Numbered from the stretch's first letter, positions 36,750-46,736 are shown. The stretch is DNA of 64,000 bases from Mycolicibacterium cosmeticum (GCF_000613185.1 NZ_CCBB010000003.1:1612001-1676000); one strand, 5' to 3'. Notes: generated by a model not told the origin, from the sequence alone. Numbers and translations are program-made.

Positions 36750-37112
36750 ATGGAGACATGGAGTCGCGCCGAGATCGGGGCGTTGGGGGAGCGGTTGGCG
36801 GTTGAGCATCTGCAGTCGTTGGGTTTGCGGGTGTTGCAGCGTAATTGGCGGTGCCGGTATGGCGAGTTGGATGTGATTGCCGCCGAGGGTGCCACGGTGG
36901 TGTTCGTGGAGGTCAAGACCCGGACCAGTGATGCGTTCGGTGGGGTGGCTCAGGCGGTGTCGCCGGTGAAGGTGCGGCGGTTGCGGCGGTTGGCGGGGTT
37001 GTGGCTGGCCCAGCAGGACCGCAGCTGGGCGGGTGTGCGCATCGATGTGATCGGGGTGCGTATCGGGCGGACCCGGGTCCCGGAGCTGGCGCATCTGCGG
37101 GGGGTCGGCTGA
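36750..37112 (+). CDS. YraN-family (UPF0102) nuclease-like protein
   Basis: 120-residue member of UPF0102 with a restriction-endonuclease-like core: GALGERLAVEHLQSLGLRVLQRNWR, CRYGELDVIA and VVFVEVKTR. These correspond to the E...GE.D...EVK metal site of this fold. No biochemical role is firmly known. It overlaps the comM-like gene as TGATG and is followed by dprA, the same trio as M. tuberculosis Rv2898c-Rv2896c, suggesting DNA uptake or recombination. Confidence 0.92.
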   Translation: METWSRAEIGALGERLAVEHLQSLGLRVLQRNWRCRYGELDVIAAEGATVVFVEVKTRTSDAFGGVAQAVSPVKVRRLRRLAGLWLAQQDRSWAGVRIDVIGVRIGRTRVPELAHLRGVG

Positions 37113-38629
37113 TGGCGCTGGGGCGGGCGTTTTCGGTGGCCATCCGTGGGGTGGAGGGTGTCATCGTGGAGATCGAGGCCGATATTGCCTCGGGTCTGCC
37201 GGGGGTGCATCTGGTGGGTTTGGGGGATGCGGCGTTGCAGGAGTCGCGGGATCGGGTGCGGGCGGCGATCACCAACTGCGGTAACGAGTGGCCGATGTCG
37301 CGGTTGACGTTGGCGTTGTCGCCGGCGACGTTGCCCAAGAACGGTTCGGCCTATGACCTGGCGTTGGCGGCGGCGGTGCTCTCGGCGCACGGCAAGAAGG
37401 AGTGGCCGCGGCTGGAAAAGACGCTGCTGCTGGGCGAATTGGCCCTCGACGGTCGGGTGCGGCCGGTGACCGGGATCCTGCCGGCGGTGCGGGCCGGCAA
37501 GCAGGAGGGTTGGCCGGTGGCGGTGGTGCCCGAGGAGAACTTGCCCGAGGCCAGTTTGGTCGAGGGGATCGAGGTGTGGGGCGTGCGCAGCTTGGGTCAG
37601 TTGCAGGCGTGGCTGGCGGGCAAGGGTGGGTTGGCGGGCCGGGTGGATGCGGTGGCGCCGGCGCCGCGCGCGACGGTGGATCTGGCCGATGTGGTGGGGC
37701 AGACGCAGGCGCGTTATGCGGTGGAGGTGGCTGCGGCCGGTGCGCATCACTTGTTTCTGAGTGGGCCGCCGGGGATCGGGAAAACGATGCTGGCGCAGCG
37801 TCTTCCGGGGTTGTTGCCGCCGTTGTCGGAGGAGGAGGCGTTGGAGGTCACCGCGATTCATTCGGTGGCGGGGTTGTTGACCGGGGCGACGCCGTTGATC
37901 ACCGAGCCGCCGTTCATCGCCCCGCACCACACGTCGAGTGTGGCGGCGATGGTGGGCGGCGGGTCGGGCATGGCCCGCCCGGGCGCGGTCAGCCGAGCAC
38001 ATCGCGGTGTGCTGTTCCTCGACGAATGCGCGGAGATCGGCACCAGCGTGTTGGAAGCCATGCGGACCCCGTTGGAGGACGGCGAGATCCGGTTGGCCCG
38101 CCGCGACGGCGTGGCGCGCTACCCGGCCCGCTTTCAGCTGATCCTGGCGGCCAACGAGTGCCCATGCGCACCGGCCAATCCGCGTGACTGCGTGTGTCCG
38201 GCCGCGGTGAAACGCCGCTACCTCGGCAAGCTGTCCGGGCCGTTGATGGACCGGGTCGACCTGCGGGTGCAGATGCATCAGGTACGTGCCGGGGCGTTCG
38301 CCGACCAGGTCCCCGAACCGACGGCCGTGGTGCGCGAGCGAGTCGCGAACGCCCGCGCGGCGGCGGCGCAGCGCTGGCAACCCGTCGGGGTGCGCACCAA
38401 TGCCGAGGTACCCGGGCCGGTGCTGCGGCGGGCGTTTCGGCTCAGCCGCACGGCGATGGAACCGCTGCGCACCGCGCTGGATCGGGGCACGCTCAGTATC
38501 CGGGGCGTGGACCGCACCTTGCGGGTGGCGTGGTCCATCGCCGACCTCGCCGGAAAACAGTGCCCGACGATCGAGGACGTCTGGACGGCATTGAGCTTTC
38601 GTGACGTGGTGGTGCACGATGGCCGATGA
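37112..38629 (+). CDS. ComM-like Mg-chelatase-family AAA+ ATPase
   Basis: 505-residue YifB/ComM protein. The N-terminal Lon-like fold (FSVAIRGVEGVIVEIEADIASGLPGVHLVGLGDAALQESRDRVRAAI, LALSPATLPKNGSAYDLALA) precedes the AAA+ domain. Walker A is SGPPGIGKTMLAQRLPGLLP, Walker B GVLFLDECAEIG and the sensor region LILAANECPCAP. A C-terminal helical domain contains GVDRTLRVAWSIADLAG. ComM is known as a hexameric branch-migration helicase in natural transformation. It overlaps yraN and dprA, so the three are translationally linked. Confidence 0.94.
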   Translation: MALGRAFSVAIRGVEGVIVEIEADIASGLPGVHLVGLGDAALQESRDRVRAAITNCGNEWPMSRLTLALSPATLPKNGSAYDLALAAAVLSAHGKKEWPRLEKTLLLGELALDGRVRPVTGILPAVRAGKQEGWPVAVVPEENLPEASLVEGIEVWGVRSLGQLQAWLAGKGGLAGRVDAVAPAPRATVDLADVVGQTQARYAVEVAAAGAHHLFLSGPPGIGKTMLAQRLPGLLPPLSEEEALEVTAIHSVAGLLTGATPLITEPPFIAPHHTSSVAAMVGGGSGMARPGAVSRAHRGVLFLDECAEIGTSVLEAMRTPLEDGEIRLARRDGVARYPARFQLILAANECPCAPANPRDCVCPAAVKRRYLGKLSGPLMDRVDLRVQMHQVRAGAFADQVPEPTAVVRERVANARAAAAQRWQPVGVRTNAEVPGPVLRRAFRLSRTAMEPLRTALDRGTLSIRGVDRTLRVAWSIADLAGKQCPTIEDVWTALSFRDVVVHDGR

Positions 38630-39746
38630 CCGCACCCGGCAGGCCTGGGCCTACCTGTCCCGGGTCGTCGAACCGCCCTGCCCCGCCCTGGCCGAATACG
38701 TCGGCCGGCACGGCGCCCTCGAGGCGGCCGCGAGGATCCGCGCGGGCGATGAACCCGAATACCTGACCGATGTGGTCGCGCCCCGACGCGAATTGGACTG
38801 CGTGGCAGACGATCTGGAGGTGCTCGACCGCCGGGGCGGCCGGTTGATCACCCCGGACGACGACGAATGGCCCCATCTGGCGTTCGCCGCGTTCGGCAAC
38901 GACGCGGTGCGCAAGAAGCAGGACGGGCACGTGCCGATGGTGCTGTGGGCGATCGGGCCCGCGCGCATGGACGATGTCGCCGACCGCGCCGCGGCCATCG
39001 TCGGCACGCGCGCGGCCACCGCCTACGGCGAGCATGTCGCTGCCAGCCTGGCCGAAGGATTGGCCGAACAGGATGTGGCGGTGGTCTCCGGCGGCGCCTA
39101 CGGGATCGACGGTGCGGCACACCGCGCGACCCTGGCGGCCGACGGCTGCACGGTGGCGGTGCTGGCCGGCGGCATCGACGTGCCCTATCCCAGCGGGCAT
39201 TCGGCGTTGCTGCACCGCATATCGCAGAGCGGATTGGTGGTCACCGAGTATCCGCCGGGGGTGCGCCCGGCGCGCTTCCGTTTCCTGGCCCGTAACCGTC
39301 TGGTGGCCGCGCTGGGGCGCGCCACCGTGGTGGTGGAGGCCGGATTGCGCAGCGGGGCCGCCAACACCGCGGGCTGGGCTGCTGCGATGGGCCGGGTGGT
39401 GTGTGCGGTGCCCGGGCCGGTGACGTCATCGGCGTCGGCGGGCTGCCACGTGTTGCTGCGGGGTGATGCGATCTTGGTCGACCGGGCCGCCGAGTTGGTC
39501 GAAATCGTCGGTAGAGCAGGGGAGTTCGCCGACATTCCGGTGCATCCCGCGGCGAAGCTCGATGCCTTGTCGCGGCCCGAACGGGTGGTGTATGAGGCGC
39601 TGCCGGCCCGCGGCTACCGCAGTGTCGAGCAGATCGCGCTCGACGCGGCGCTGGCGCCCGAGTCGGTACTCGGGCCGCTGGCGCTGTTGGAGGCTTCCGG
39701 ATTGGTGCAACGCAAGGACGGGAGGTGGCAGATCACGCCCCGGTGA
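38619..39746 (+). CDS. dprA: DNA processing protein DprA
   Basis: 375-residue DprA/Smf. The Rossmann-like core is clear: AAIVGTRAATAYGEHVAASLAEGLAEQDVAVVSGGAYGIDGAAHRATL, AVLAGGIDVPYPSGHSALLHRI and RNRLVAALGRATVVVEAGLRSGAANTAGWAAAMGR. DprA loads RecA on incoming single-stranded DNA. The C-terminal winged helix is visible (LDALSRPERVVYEALPARGYRSVEQIALDAAL). ATG 38619 overlaps comM by 11 bp; the TTGxxxTGG-like region upstream has no better start. M. tuberculosis Rv2896c is the counterpart. Confidence 0.95.
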   Translation: MADDRTRQAWAYLSRVVEPPCPALAEYVGRHGALEAAARIRAGDEPEYLTDVVAPRRELDCVADDLEVLDRRGGRLITPDDDEWPHLAFAAFGNDAVRKKQDGHVPMVLWAIGPARMDDVADRAAAIVGTRAATAYGEHVAASLAEGLAEQDVAVVSGGAYGIDGAAHRATLAADGCTVAVLAGGIDVPYPSGHSALLHRISQSGLVVTEYPPGVRPARFRFLARNRLVAALGRATVVVEAGLRSGAANTAGWAAAMGRVVCAVPGPVTSSASAGCHVLLRGDAILVDRAAELVEIVGRAGEFADIPVHPAAKLDALSRPERVVYEALPARGYRSVEQIALDAALAPESVLGPLALLEASGLVQRKDGRWQITPR

Positions 39747-39846
39747 CGTTTCGACATCGGCGACTGCGGGCGGGTGTAGCCGACCGCGGGCAGGCGAGCG
39801 CTCGTACAGTGGTCCCGAGATCGATCGACAGAAATGGGGGTCCGCC

Positions 39847-40710
39847 ATGGCGGGACGTCCGGTCCACACTTTCGAGGTGGTCAGCACCACGCAGCTGACC
39901 CCGCACATGATCCGGCTGGTGCTGCGCGGGAGCCAACAGGGGCAGGGCTTCGACACCTTCACGCCCAGCCCGTTCACCGACTCCTACGTCAAGGTGGTCA
40001 TCGTTCCCGACGGGGTCGACGTCGGCGCGCTGCCCCGGCCGCTGACCCTGGACAGCTTCGGCGAGCTCCCCGAGGACCGCCGCCCGACGGTACGCACCTA
40101 CACCGTGCGCCGGGTGGACGCCGAAAAGGGCGAAATCGCCATCGATTTCGTCGTCCACGGCGACCAGGGCGTGGCCGGCCCCTGGGCCGCGGCCGCCGAA
40201 CCGGGGCAACCGGCCTACCTGATGGGCCCGAGCGGCGCCTACGCGCCGGACCCCGCCGCGGACTGGCACCTGCTGGCCGGTGACGAAGCCGGGCTGCCCG
40301 CGATCAGCGCCGCCCTGGAGGCAATGCCCGCCGACGCCGTCGGGCAGGTGTTCGTGGAGATCGCCGGCCCCGAGGACGAGCTGGAGCTGGCCGCCCCGGC
40401 CGGCGTCACGGTGCACTGGATCCACCGCGGAGGCCGCGCCGACGAGGTGCCCGACTCCCAGGCCGGTGACAACGCGCCGCTGGTGGCCGCCGTCCGCGGC
40501 GCGCCATGGCGGCCCGGGCAGGTGCAGGCGTTCGTGCACGGCGAGGCGCAGGCCGTCATGCACAATATCCGGCCCTACCTGCGCAAAGAGCGCGGCGTCG
40601 AGGCCAAGTGGGCGTCCATCTCCGGCTACTGGCGGCGTGGGCGCACCGAGGAGACCTTCCGGCAGTGGAAGGCCGAGCTGGCGAAAGCGGAAGCGGGCCA
40701 GCCAGACTGA
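39847..40710 (+). CDS. Siderophore-interacting protein (ViuB-like flavin reductase)
   Basis: 287-residue SIP/ViuB family ferric-siderophore reductase. N-terminal FAD-binding barrel with RTYTVRRVD and [23 protein letters not shown]-terminal NAD(P)H domain with [39 protein letters not shown] and [16 protein letters not shown]. It probably reduces Fe(III)-carboxymycobactin in the cytoplasm. TACAGT (39805-39810) may be its -10. The next gene follows by 5 bp. Counterpart of M. tuberculosis Rv2895c. No iron box was found before it. Confidence 0.92.
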   Translation: MAGRPVHTFEVVSTTQLTPHMIRLVLRGSQQGQGFDTFTPSPFTDSYVKVVIVPDGVDVGALPRPLTLDSFGELPEDRRPTVRTYTVRRVDAEKGEIAIDFVVHGDQGVAGPWAAAAEPGQPAYLMGPSGAYAPDPAADWHLLAGDEAGLPAISAALEAMPADAVGQVFVEIAGPEDELELAAPAGVTVHWIHRGGRADEVPDSQAGDNAPLVAAVRGAPWRPGQVQAFVHGEAQAVMHNIRPYLRKERGVEAKWASISGYWRRGRTEETFRQWKAELAKAEAGQPD

Positions 40711-40715
40711 CCCTC

Positions 40716-41876
40716 ATGGCATTCGGCGACTTCCAGTTCGAGATCTACCTGCAGGGCCTGTCCGGTGTGGTGCCCTCCCTCCCGATCGGCTACGCCGAGT
40801 TGGAAGAGCGCGCCGAAAAGGCGATGTCCGCGTCGCTGTGGTCCTATGTGGCCGGCGGCGCCGGTGACGAGCGCACCCAGCGGGTCAACGTCAGCGCCTT
40901 CGACAACTGGGGTCTGATCCCACGCATGTGCGTGGGGGCCACCGAACGGGACCTTACGGTCGAGCTGTTCGGGCTCACGCTGCCTTCGCCGTTGTTCATG
41001 GCGCCCATCGGGGTGATCGGGCTGTGCGCGCAGGACGGGCACGGTGATATCGCCACGGCCAGGGCGGCCGCCCGCACCGGGGTGCCCATGGTGGTGTCCA
41101 CTCTGACCACCGATCCCCTGGAAGCCGTCGCCGCCGAATTCGGTGACACCCCGGGCTTCTTCCAGCTCTACACCCCCAAGAACCGGGACCTGGCGGCCAG
41201 TTTCGTGGCACGCGCCGAAGCCGCCGGATATCGCGGCATCATCGTCACCCTCGACACCTGGGTGCCGGGCTGGCGGCCCCGCGACCTGAGTACCTCCAAT
41301 TTCCCGCAGCTGCGCGGGCACTGCCTGGCCAACTACACCAGCGATCCGGTGTTCCGGGCCGGGCTGGCGCAGCCGCCCGAGGAGAACCCGCAAGCGGCGA
41401 CCCTGAGCTGGGTGCAGACCTTCGGTCAATGCGTCACCTGGGACGACCTGGCCTGGTTGCGGACGCTGACGAAACTGCCGTTGCTGGTCAAGGGCATCTG
41501 CCATCCCGACGACGTGCGGCGGGCCCGCGACGTCGGCGTCGACGGCATCTACTGCTCCAACCACGGCGGCCGCCAGGCCAACGGCGGCCTGCCCGCCATC
41601 GACTGCCTGCCCGACGTGGTGGCCGCCGCCGACGGGATGCCGGTGCTGTTCGACTCCGGGGTGCGCAGCGGCGCCGACATCGTCAAGGCGCTCGCCCTGG
41701 GTGCCACCGCCGTCGGCGTCGGGCGCCCGTATGCCTACGGTCTGGCGCTCGGCGGGGTCGACGGGGTGGTGCACGTCCTGCGTTCGCTGCTCGCCGAGGC
41801 CGACCTGATCATGGCGGTCGACGGCTACCGGTCACTGGCTGATCTCACCCCGGACACGCTGCGGCGCGTCACCTAG
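40716..41876 (+). CDS. Lactate 2-monooxygenase-like FMN enzyme
   Basis: 386-residue alpha-hydroxy-acid oxidase family flavoprotein, very close in sequence to the classic lactate 2-monooxygenase of M. smegmatis (394 residues). Shared segments include [53 protein letters not shown] and [15 protein letters not shown]. The catalytic and FMN-binding run [19 protein letters not shown] followed by [33 protein letters not shown] is intact. It converts lactate and O2 to acetate, CO2 and water. It is 5 bp downstream of the siderophore-interacting protein, a pairing with no evident metabolic reason. Confidence 0.88.
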   Translation: MAFGDFQFEIYLQGLSGVVPSLPIGYAELEERAEKAMSASLWSYVAGGAGDERTQRVNVSAFDNWGLIPRMCVGATERDLTVELFGLTLPSPLFMAPIGVIGLCAQDGHGDIATARAAARTGVPMVVSTLTTDPLEAVAAEFGDTPGFFQLYTPKNRDLAASFVARAEAAGYRGIIVTLDTWVPGWRPRDLSTSNFPQLRGHCLANYTSDPVFRAGLAQPPEENPQAATLSWVQTFGQCVTWDDLAWLRTLTKLPLLVKGICHPDDVRRARDVGVDGIYCSNHGGRQANGGLPAIDCLPDVVAAADGMPVLFDSGVRSGADIVKALALGATAVGVGRPYAYGLALGGVDGVVHVLRSLLAEADLIMAVDGYRSLADLTPDTLRRVT

Positions 41877-41908
41877 ACAGCCCGTCCGCGGCGCAGCACG
41901 GTGGGGGA

Positions 41909-42802
41909 GTGCAGATCGAGCCCATCCTCGAGGAATTCGACACCTACCTCGCCCTGCAACGCGGCCGCTCCGAGCACACCCGCCGCGCCTACCTGGGTGA
42001 TCTGCGGTCGCTGTTCGAGTTCACCGGCGGTGGGCTGGAAAGCCTGAGCCTGCTCACGCTGCGGTCCTGGCTGGCGGGGCAGGCCGGCGCCGGCGCGGCG
42101 CGCACCACGCTGGCCCGGCGCACGTCGGCGGTCAAGACGTTCACCGCCTGGGCGTGCCACCGGGGACTGTTGCGCACCGATCCCGCGGCCCGGCTGCAAA
42201 CCCCGAAATCGCACCGCACCCTGCCGGCGGTGCTGCGCCAGGACCAGGCCCTCGATGCGCTCGACGCGCTGAATTCCGGTGCCCAACAAGGCGATCCGCT
42301 GGCACTGCGGGACCGGCTGATGGTGGAGCTGCTGTACGCCACCGGGATCCGGGTCAGCGAGCTGTGCGGCCTGGACATCGACGACGTGGACAGTTCCCGC
42401 CGGGTGCTGCGGGTGCTGGGCAAGGGCAACAAACAGCGCACGGTGCCGTTCGGGGAGCCGGCCGCGGCGGCCCTGCAAGCCTGGCTGCGCGACGGACGCC
42501 CGAAACTGGCCACCGCGAAGTCCGGTCCCGCGCTGCTGCTGGGTGCCCGCGGCGGCCGCGTCGATCAACGCCAGGTCCGTACCGTCGTGCACGACACCAT
42601 GGCCGCCGTGGACGGCGCACCTGACCTGGGCCCGCACGGTCTGCGGCACAGCGCCGCCACCCACCTGTTGGAAGGCGGGGCCGACCTGCGCATCGTGCAA
42701 GAGCTGCTGGGCCATTCCAGCCTGGCCACCACACAGCTCTACACCCATGTCACGGTGGCTCGGTTGCGGGCGGTGCACGACCAGGCACATCCCCGGGCCT
42801 AG
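41909..42802 (+). CDS. xerC: Tyrosine recombinase XerC
   Basis: 297-residue site-specific recombinase resolving chromosome dimers at dif with XerD. N-terminal SAM-like core-binding domain (1-105), then the catalytic domain with Arg148 in ATGIRVSEL, Lys172 in [11 protein letters not shown], His243 and Arg246 in [15 protein letters not shown], His269 in [16 protein letters not shown] and nucleophile Tyr278. GGTGGGGGA precedes GTG 41909. Its 3' end is overlapped antisense by 53 bp of the M23 gene. It stands in the conserved Rv2894c position, so it is housekeeping, not an integrase of an element. Confidence 0.94.
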   Translation: MQIEPILEEFDTYLALQRGRSEHTRRAYLGDLRSLFEFTGGGLESLSLLTLRSWLAGQAGAGAARTTLARRTSAVKTFTAWACHRGLLRTDPAARLQTPKSHRTLPAVLRQDQALDALDALNSGAQQGDPLALRDRLMVELLYATGIRVSELCGLDIDDVDSSRRVLRVLGKGNKQRTVPFGEPAAAALQAWLRDGRPKLATAKSGPALLLGARGGRVDQRQVRTVVHDTMAAVDGAPDLGPHGLRHSAATHLLEGGADLRIVQELLGHSSLATTQLYTHVTVARLRAVHDQAHPRA

Positions 42803-43283
42803 CCAGCGGCTTGAGCCGGATCGGGGTATCGGCGACCAACCCCAGCGGGTCCACATAGTCGGCCCGGGCCGCCGCACCCCACATCGCGCCCCAATGCAGG
42901 CAGGCCGGCGCCGGACAGCCGGGGTGACCGGCGAGCAGCACTCCGAGCGGGCTGCCGGCTTGCACGAATTGCCCGGCCCGCACCGTCGGGCGCACCGGTT
43001 CATAGCTGGTGCGCAGACCGCCGGGATGGGCGATGGATACCAGCGGGCGCCCGGCCAGTTCCCCGGCGAACACCACGGTGCCCGGCCCGGCGGCATACAC
43101 CGGCCGGCCGGGGGCGCCGGCCAGGTCGACCCCGCGGTGGCCGCTGTTCCAGCGGGCGGCGGGCGCGTCGAAAGCGCGGGTCACCATCGGCTCGGGCCGC
43201 AGCGGCCAGCGCAGCCGCGGGGAGTCCGCATGTGCCGGTGCCGCGAACAGCAGCACCACCGCCAACACCGCCGGGACTCTCAT
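42750..43283 (-). CDS. Exported M23-family peptidase-like protein
   Basis: 177-residue secreted protein with signal peptide ([19 protein letters not shown]) and a LytM/M23 beta-sheet domain. Zinc ligands His49 and Asp53 are present in SGHRGVDLA, and the last ligand His130 in CLHWGAMWG. The usual HxH motif is Cys-x-His here: the first His, normally the catalytic base, is replaced by Cys128. It may be a non-catalytic murein-binding LytM protein, or use another base (His86 in IAHPGG). Counterpart of M. tuberculosis Rv2891. The C-terminus is proline-rich and overlaps xerC antisense. Confidence 0.88.
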   Translation of the reverse strand: MRVPAVLAVVLLFAAPAHADSPRLRWPLRPEPMVTRAFDAPAARWNSGHRGVDLAGAPGRPVYAAGPGTVVFAGELAGRPLVSIAHPGGLRTSYEPVRPTVRAGQFVQAGSPLGVLLAGHPGCPAPACLHWGAMWGAAARADYVDPLGLVADTPIRLKPLARPGDVPGRAPPATEPP

Positions 43284-43393
43284 CAGCCCAGCTCAGCCCG
43301 TTGCCGACGAGTTGGAAACCCGTCGGCGGGGAAATGTGGACAAAGTCGCGACTGTGCACAACTGCGGTGGTAAGAGCACCTGTGTCCACGGTG

Positions 43394-43399
43394 TAAACT
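43394..43399 (+). promoter_or_regulatory. Probable -10 element of rpsB-tsf
   Basis: TAAACT, preceded immediately by TG. No -35 consensus is evident at 17 bases. The resulting 5' leader would be about 180 bases. Confidence 0.4.
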
Positions 43400-43534
43400 G
43401 CTATCCGCAGCTCACATCCGTGGGCTGACTTCGCGCGCCTGCCCCGCAACCCCGCTCGATACGGGTTGCACCCAGCATGCCGGGCGGTCCTGGTTCGGGA
43501 AACCGAAGCGGGTCCGGCAGCTGCAGACGCCAGG

Positions 43535-43558
43535 GTCCGGGATCGACCGATTCCGGAC
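43535..43558 (+). ncRNA. Candidate leader hairpin before rpsB
   Basis: GTCCGGGA (43535-43542) pairs with TTCCGGAC (43551-43558), one G-U pair allowed, around an 8-base loop. It ends 29 bases before the rpsB start. Possible S2 autoregulatory leader; not recognised as a known family. Confidence 0.3.
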
Positions 43559-43587
43559 GACAACCGACACAAAGGAATCACGGACTC

Positions 43588-44406
43588 ATGGCTGTTGTAA
43601 CCATGAAGCAGCTGCTCGACAGCGGCGCACATTTCGGGCACCAGACCCGTCGTTGGAACCCCAAGATGAAGCGGTTCATCTTCACCGACCGCAACGGCAT
43701 CTACATCATCGATCTGCAGCAGACGCTGACCTACATCGACAAGGCCTACGAGTTCGTCAAGGAGACGGTGGCCCACGGCGGCACCATCCTGTTCGTCGGC
43801 ACCAAGAAGCAGGCCCAGGAATCCATCGCCGACGAGGCGACCCGGGTCGGCATGCCGTATGTGAACCAGCGCTGGCTGGGCGGCATGCTCACCAACTTCT
43901 CCACCGTGCACAAGCGCCTGCAGCGCCTCAAGGAGCTCGAGGCCATGGAGCAGACCGGTGGATTCGAAGGCCGCACCAAGAAGGAAATCCTCATGCTCAC
44001 GCGTGAGAAGAACAAGCTGGAGCGCAGCCTCGGCGGTATCCGGGACATGCAGAAGGTGCCCTCGGCGATCTGGGTCGTCGACACCAACAAGGAGCACCTG
44101 GCCGTCAACGAGGCCATCAAGCTCGGCATCCCGGTGATCGCCATCCTCGACACCAACTGCGATCCCGATCAGGTCAACTACCCGGTCCCGGGTAACGACG
44201 ACGCGATCCGGTCGGCCGCACTGCTCACCAAGGTGATCGCCTCCGCCGTGGCCGAGGGCCTGCAGGCCCGTGCCGGCGCAGGCAAGACCGAGGCGGCCGA
44301 AGCGGCCGAGCCGCTCGCCGAGTGGGAGCAGGAGCTGCTGGCGGGCGCCACCACCGGTACCGCCGACAGCACCGGCGCTGCCGACACCACCACCGACGCT
44401 TCCTAA
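43588..44406 (+). CDS. rpsB: Small ribosomal subunit protein S2
   Basis: 272-residue uS2 with the conserved [100 protein letters not shown]. The Ala/Thr/Asp-rich tail after residue 230 is typical of actinobacteria. AAAGGA precedes ATG 43588. tsf follows by 21 bp with a shared terminator after it. Confidence 0.97.
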   Translation: MAVVTMKQLLDSGAHFGHQTRRWNPKMKRFIFTDRNGIYIIDLQQTLTYIDKAYEFVKETVAHGGTILFVGTKKQAQESIADEATRVGMPYVNQRWLGGMLTNFSTVHKRLQRLKELEAMEQTGGFEGRTKKEILMLTREKNKLERSLGGIRDMQKVPSAIWVVDTNKEHLAVNEAIKLGIPVIAILDTNCDPDQVNYPVPGNDDAIRSAALLTKVIASAVAEGLQARAGAGKTEAAEAAEPLAEWEQELLAGATTGTADSTGAADTTTDAS

Positions 44407-44427
44407 ATTTTTCAGGAGAAGGCTTTC

Positions 44428-45243
44428 ATGGCTAACTACACCGCTGCCGACGTCAAGCGCCTGCGGGAGCTGACCGGCGCCGGCATGCTCGACTGCAAGA
44501 ACGCGCTCACCGAGACCGACGGCGATTTCGACAAGGCCGTCGAGGTGCTGCGCATCAAGGGCGCCAAGGACGTCGGCAAGCGCGCCGAGCGCGCGACCGC
44601 CGAGGGCCTGGTGGCCGCCAAGGCCGGCGCTCTCATCGAGCTGAACTCCGAGACCGACTTCGTCGCCAAGAACGACGAGTTCCGGGCCGTGGCTGACCAG
44701 ATCGTCACCGCCGCCGCCGAATCCAAGGCGACCGACGTCGACGCGCTCAAGGCCGTCAAGGTGGGCGACACCACCGTCGAGCAGCTGATCGCGGACCTGT
44801 CCGCCAAGATCGGCGAGAAGCTGGAACTGCGCCGGGTGGCCTACTTCGACGGCCAGGTGGAGACCTACCTGCACAAGCGTGCCGCGGACCTGCCGCCGGC
44901 CGTGGGTGTGCTGGTGGAGTACACGGGGTCGGACGAGGGCGCCGCGCACGCGGTGGCCCTGCAGATCGCCGCGCTGAAGGCCAAGTACCTCACCCGTGAC
45001 GAGGTGCCCGCCGATGTCGTCGCCAACGAGCGTCGCATCGCCGAGGAGACCGCCAAGGAAGAGGGCAAGCCCGAAGCCGCGCTGGCCAAGATCGTCGAGG
45101 GCCGGCTCACCGGGTTCTACAAGGACGTGGTGCTGCTGGACCAGCCGTCGGTGTCGGACAACAAGAAGTCCGTCAAGGCGCTGCTGGACGAGGCCGGGGT
45201 GACCGTGACCCGGTTCGTCCGGTTCGAGGTCGGTCAGGCCTGA
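44428..45243 (+). CDS. tsf: Translation elongation factor Ts
   Basis: 271-residue EF-Ts, the nucleotide exchange factor of EF-Tu. UBA-like N-terminus [42 protein letters not shown]; core signature [15 protein letters not shown]. The dimer region [21 protein letters not shown] and the C-terminal [34 protein letters not shown] are intact. CAGGAGA lies before ATG 44428. The operon ends at the strong hairpin 45256-45290. Confidence 0.97.
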   Translation: MANYTAADVKRLRELTGAGMLDCKNALTETDGDFDKAVEVLRIKGAKDVGKRAERATAEGLVAAKAGALIELNSETDFVAKNDEFRAVADQIVTAAAESKATDVDALKAVKVGDTTVEQLIADLSAKIGEKLELRRVAYFDGQVETYLHKRAADLPPAVGVLVEYTGSDEGAAHAVALQIAALKAKYLTRDEVPADVVANERRIAEETAKEEGKPEAALAKIVEGRLTGFYKDVVLLDQPSVSDNKKSVKALLDEAGVTVTRFVRFEVGQA

Positions 45244-45255
45244 GCAAGACCGCAC

Positions 45256-45290
45256 AAGAACCCCGCGTCGCTCGGCGACGCGGGGTTCTT
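45256..45290 (+). terminator. Intrinsic terminator of rpsB-tsf
   Basis: A perfect 16-bp stem (45256-45271 with 45275-45290; AAGAACCCCGCGTCGC and its complement) around a 3-base loop, 12 bp after the tsf stop. The stem ends in TTCTT and is followed by TGCTCT, giving a partial T-rich end. The strongest terminator in the window. Confidence 0.92.
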
Positions 45291-45328
45291 TGCTCTGGGT
45301 GACCGCCCAAAACTTTGGTACGTGCTGG

Positions 45329-45341
45329 TACCGTCGGGCGT
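45329..45341 (+). promoter_or_regulatory. -10 element of the amidase gene
   Basis: TACCGT (45329-45334) seven bases before ATG 45342; no Shine-Dalgarno sequence. It lies just after the tsf terminator. The direct repeat TGGTAC flanks it. Confidence 0.45.
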
Positions 45342-46736
45342 ATGACACGTGTGCATGCCTTCGGCGACGACGCCCTCGGTGACCTCGACGCGGTGGCGCT
45401 GGCTGCTGCCCTGCGCGCCGGCGACGTCTCGCAGGCCGAACTGGTCGACGCCGCCATCGCCCGCGCGCAAGCCGTCAACCCCGCCCTCAACGGGCTGGCT
45501 CACGAAGGCTTCGAGCGGGCCCGCGCCGCTGCGCCCCGCGCCGGCTTCTTCGCCGGCATCCCGACGTTCGTGAAGGACAACGTCGACGTCGCGGGAATGC
45601 CCACGATGGACGGCACCGACGCCTGGGCGCCGCGCCCGGCCGCCGCCGACGGCGACTTCGCCCGCGCCTACCTCGGCACCGGCCTGGTCGCACTGGGCAA
45701 GACCCGGCTGTCGGAGTTCGGGTTCAGCGCCTCGGCCGAGCATCCCCGGCTGGGGCCCGTCCGCAATCCGTGGCACACCGACCACACGGCCGGGGCGTCG
45801 TCGTCCGGATCGGGTGCCTTCGTCGCCGCCGGGGTGGTGCCCATCGCGCATGCCAATGACGGCGGCGGGTCCATCCGCATCCCGGCCGCGTGCAACGGGT
45901 TGGTTGGGCTCAAACCCTCCCGTGGCCGGTTGCCGCTGGACAAACAGATGCGTCAGATGCCGCTGCGCATCGTCGCCAACGGGGTGCTCACCCGATCGGT
46001 GCGCGACACCGCGGCGTTCTACCGCGAGGCCGAACGCCTGCGGCGCAATCCGAAGTTGCCCCCCATTGGCGATGTCACCGGACCGGGTGGCACCCGGCTG
46101 CGCATCGCGGTGTGCACGGAATCGATTGCCCGCCAAGCCAGCCCGGAAGTCCGGGACCTGACGATGAAGACCGCGGTGCAACTGGAGGGTCTCGGGCACC
46201 GGGTCACCGAGATCGCCAACCCGGTGCCGGCCTCGTTCATGGACGACTTCCTGCTGTACTGGTCGCTGCTGGCCTTCGCCCTGGTGCGCGGCGGGCCGCG
46301 CACGTTCGGCCCGACCTTCGACAAGACCAAGCTGGACAACCTCACCGTCGGCCTGGAAGAACTGGCCGGGCGCAACCTGCACCGGATGCCGCTCGTGATC
46401 GCCAGGCTGGCCCGAACCCGCCGGATCGTCGCGCGGCTGTCCGCCTCCTACGACGTGCTGCTCACCCCGACGCTGGCCGAGGTGACACCTCCGATCGGGC
46501 ACCTCGACCCGACCGCGCCCTACCAACAGATCATCGACCGGCTGGTGGACTGGGTGGCCTTCACGCCGCTGCAGAACGCCACCGGCGATCCGGCGATCTC
46601 GCTGCCGCTGGGCCGTTCCGCGCAGGGGCTGCCGGTCGGGATGATGTTCAGCGCGCCGCAGGGTCAGGAGCGATTACTGCTCGAATTGGCCTACGAAATC
46701 GAAGAAGCGCAGCCGTTTCCGCGGATCCAGGACTGA
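45342..46736 (+). CDS. amiC: Amidase-signature hydrolase
   Basis: 464-residue amidase-signature enzyme hydrolysing an amide to acid and ammonia in the cytoplasm. Catalytic Ser-cisSer-Lys triad: Lys78 in FVKDNVDVAG, and GASSSGSGA (151-159) in place of the common GGSSGGSAA, with cis-Ser154 and nucleophile Ser157. Also HANDGGGSIRIPAACNGLVGLKPSRGRLP and the late PLQNATGDPAISLPLG. ATG 45342 is the natural start; an earlier frame beginning at 45315 lacks support. It occupies the amiC place (Rv2888c) downstream of tsf. The true substrate is unknown. Confidence 0.9.
   Translation: MTRVHAFGDDALGDLDAVALAAALRAGDVSQAELVDAAIARAQAVNPALNGLAHEGFERARAAAPRAGFFAGIPTFVKDNVDVAGMPTMDGTDAWAPRPAAADGDFARAYLGTGLVALGKTRLSEFGFSASAEHPRLGPVRNPWHTDHTAGASSSGSGAFVAAGVVPIAHANDGGGSIRIPAACNGLVGLKPSRGRLPLDKQMRQMPLRIVANGVLTRSVRDTAAFYREAERLRRNPKLPPIGDVTGPGGTRLRIAVCTESIARQASPEVRDLTMKTAVQLEGLGHRVTEIANPVPASFMDDFLLYWSLLAFALVRGGPRTFGPTFDKTKLDNLTVGLEELAGRNLHRMPLVIARLARTRRIVARLSASYDVLLTPTLAEVTPPIGHLDPTAPYQQIIDRLVDWVAFTPLQNATGDPAISLPLGRSAQGLPVGMMFSAPQGQERLLLELAYEIEEAQPFPRIQD

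Larger units (their letters stand above)
43284..43587. other. 304-bp divergent region between M23 gene and rpsB
   Basis: The plus strand holds TAAACT (43394-43399), a likely -10 of the rpsB-tsf operon, preceded by TG. The leader of about 180 bases carries the hairpin at 43535-43558. The minus strand should hold the M23 promoter near its start, but I see no clear hexamer. No small gene is apparent. Confidence 0.45.

Noticed and set aside
41909..42802. Tyrosine recombinase as sign of an integrated element
   Set aside because: It is XerC in its conserved chromosomal place, with no attachment repeats, tRNA or phage genes nearby.
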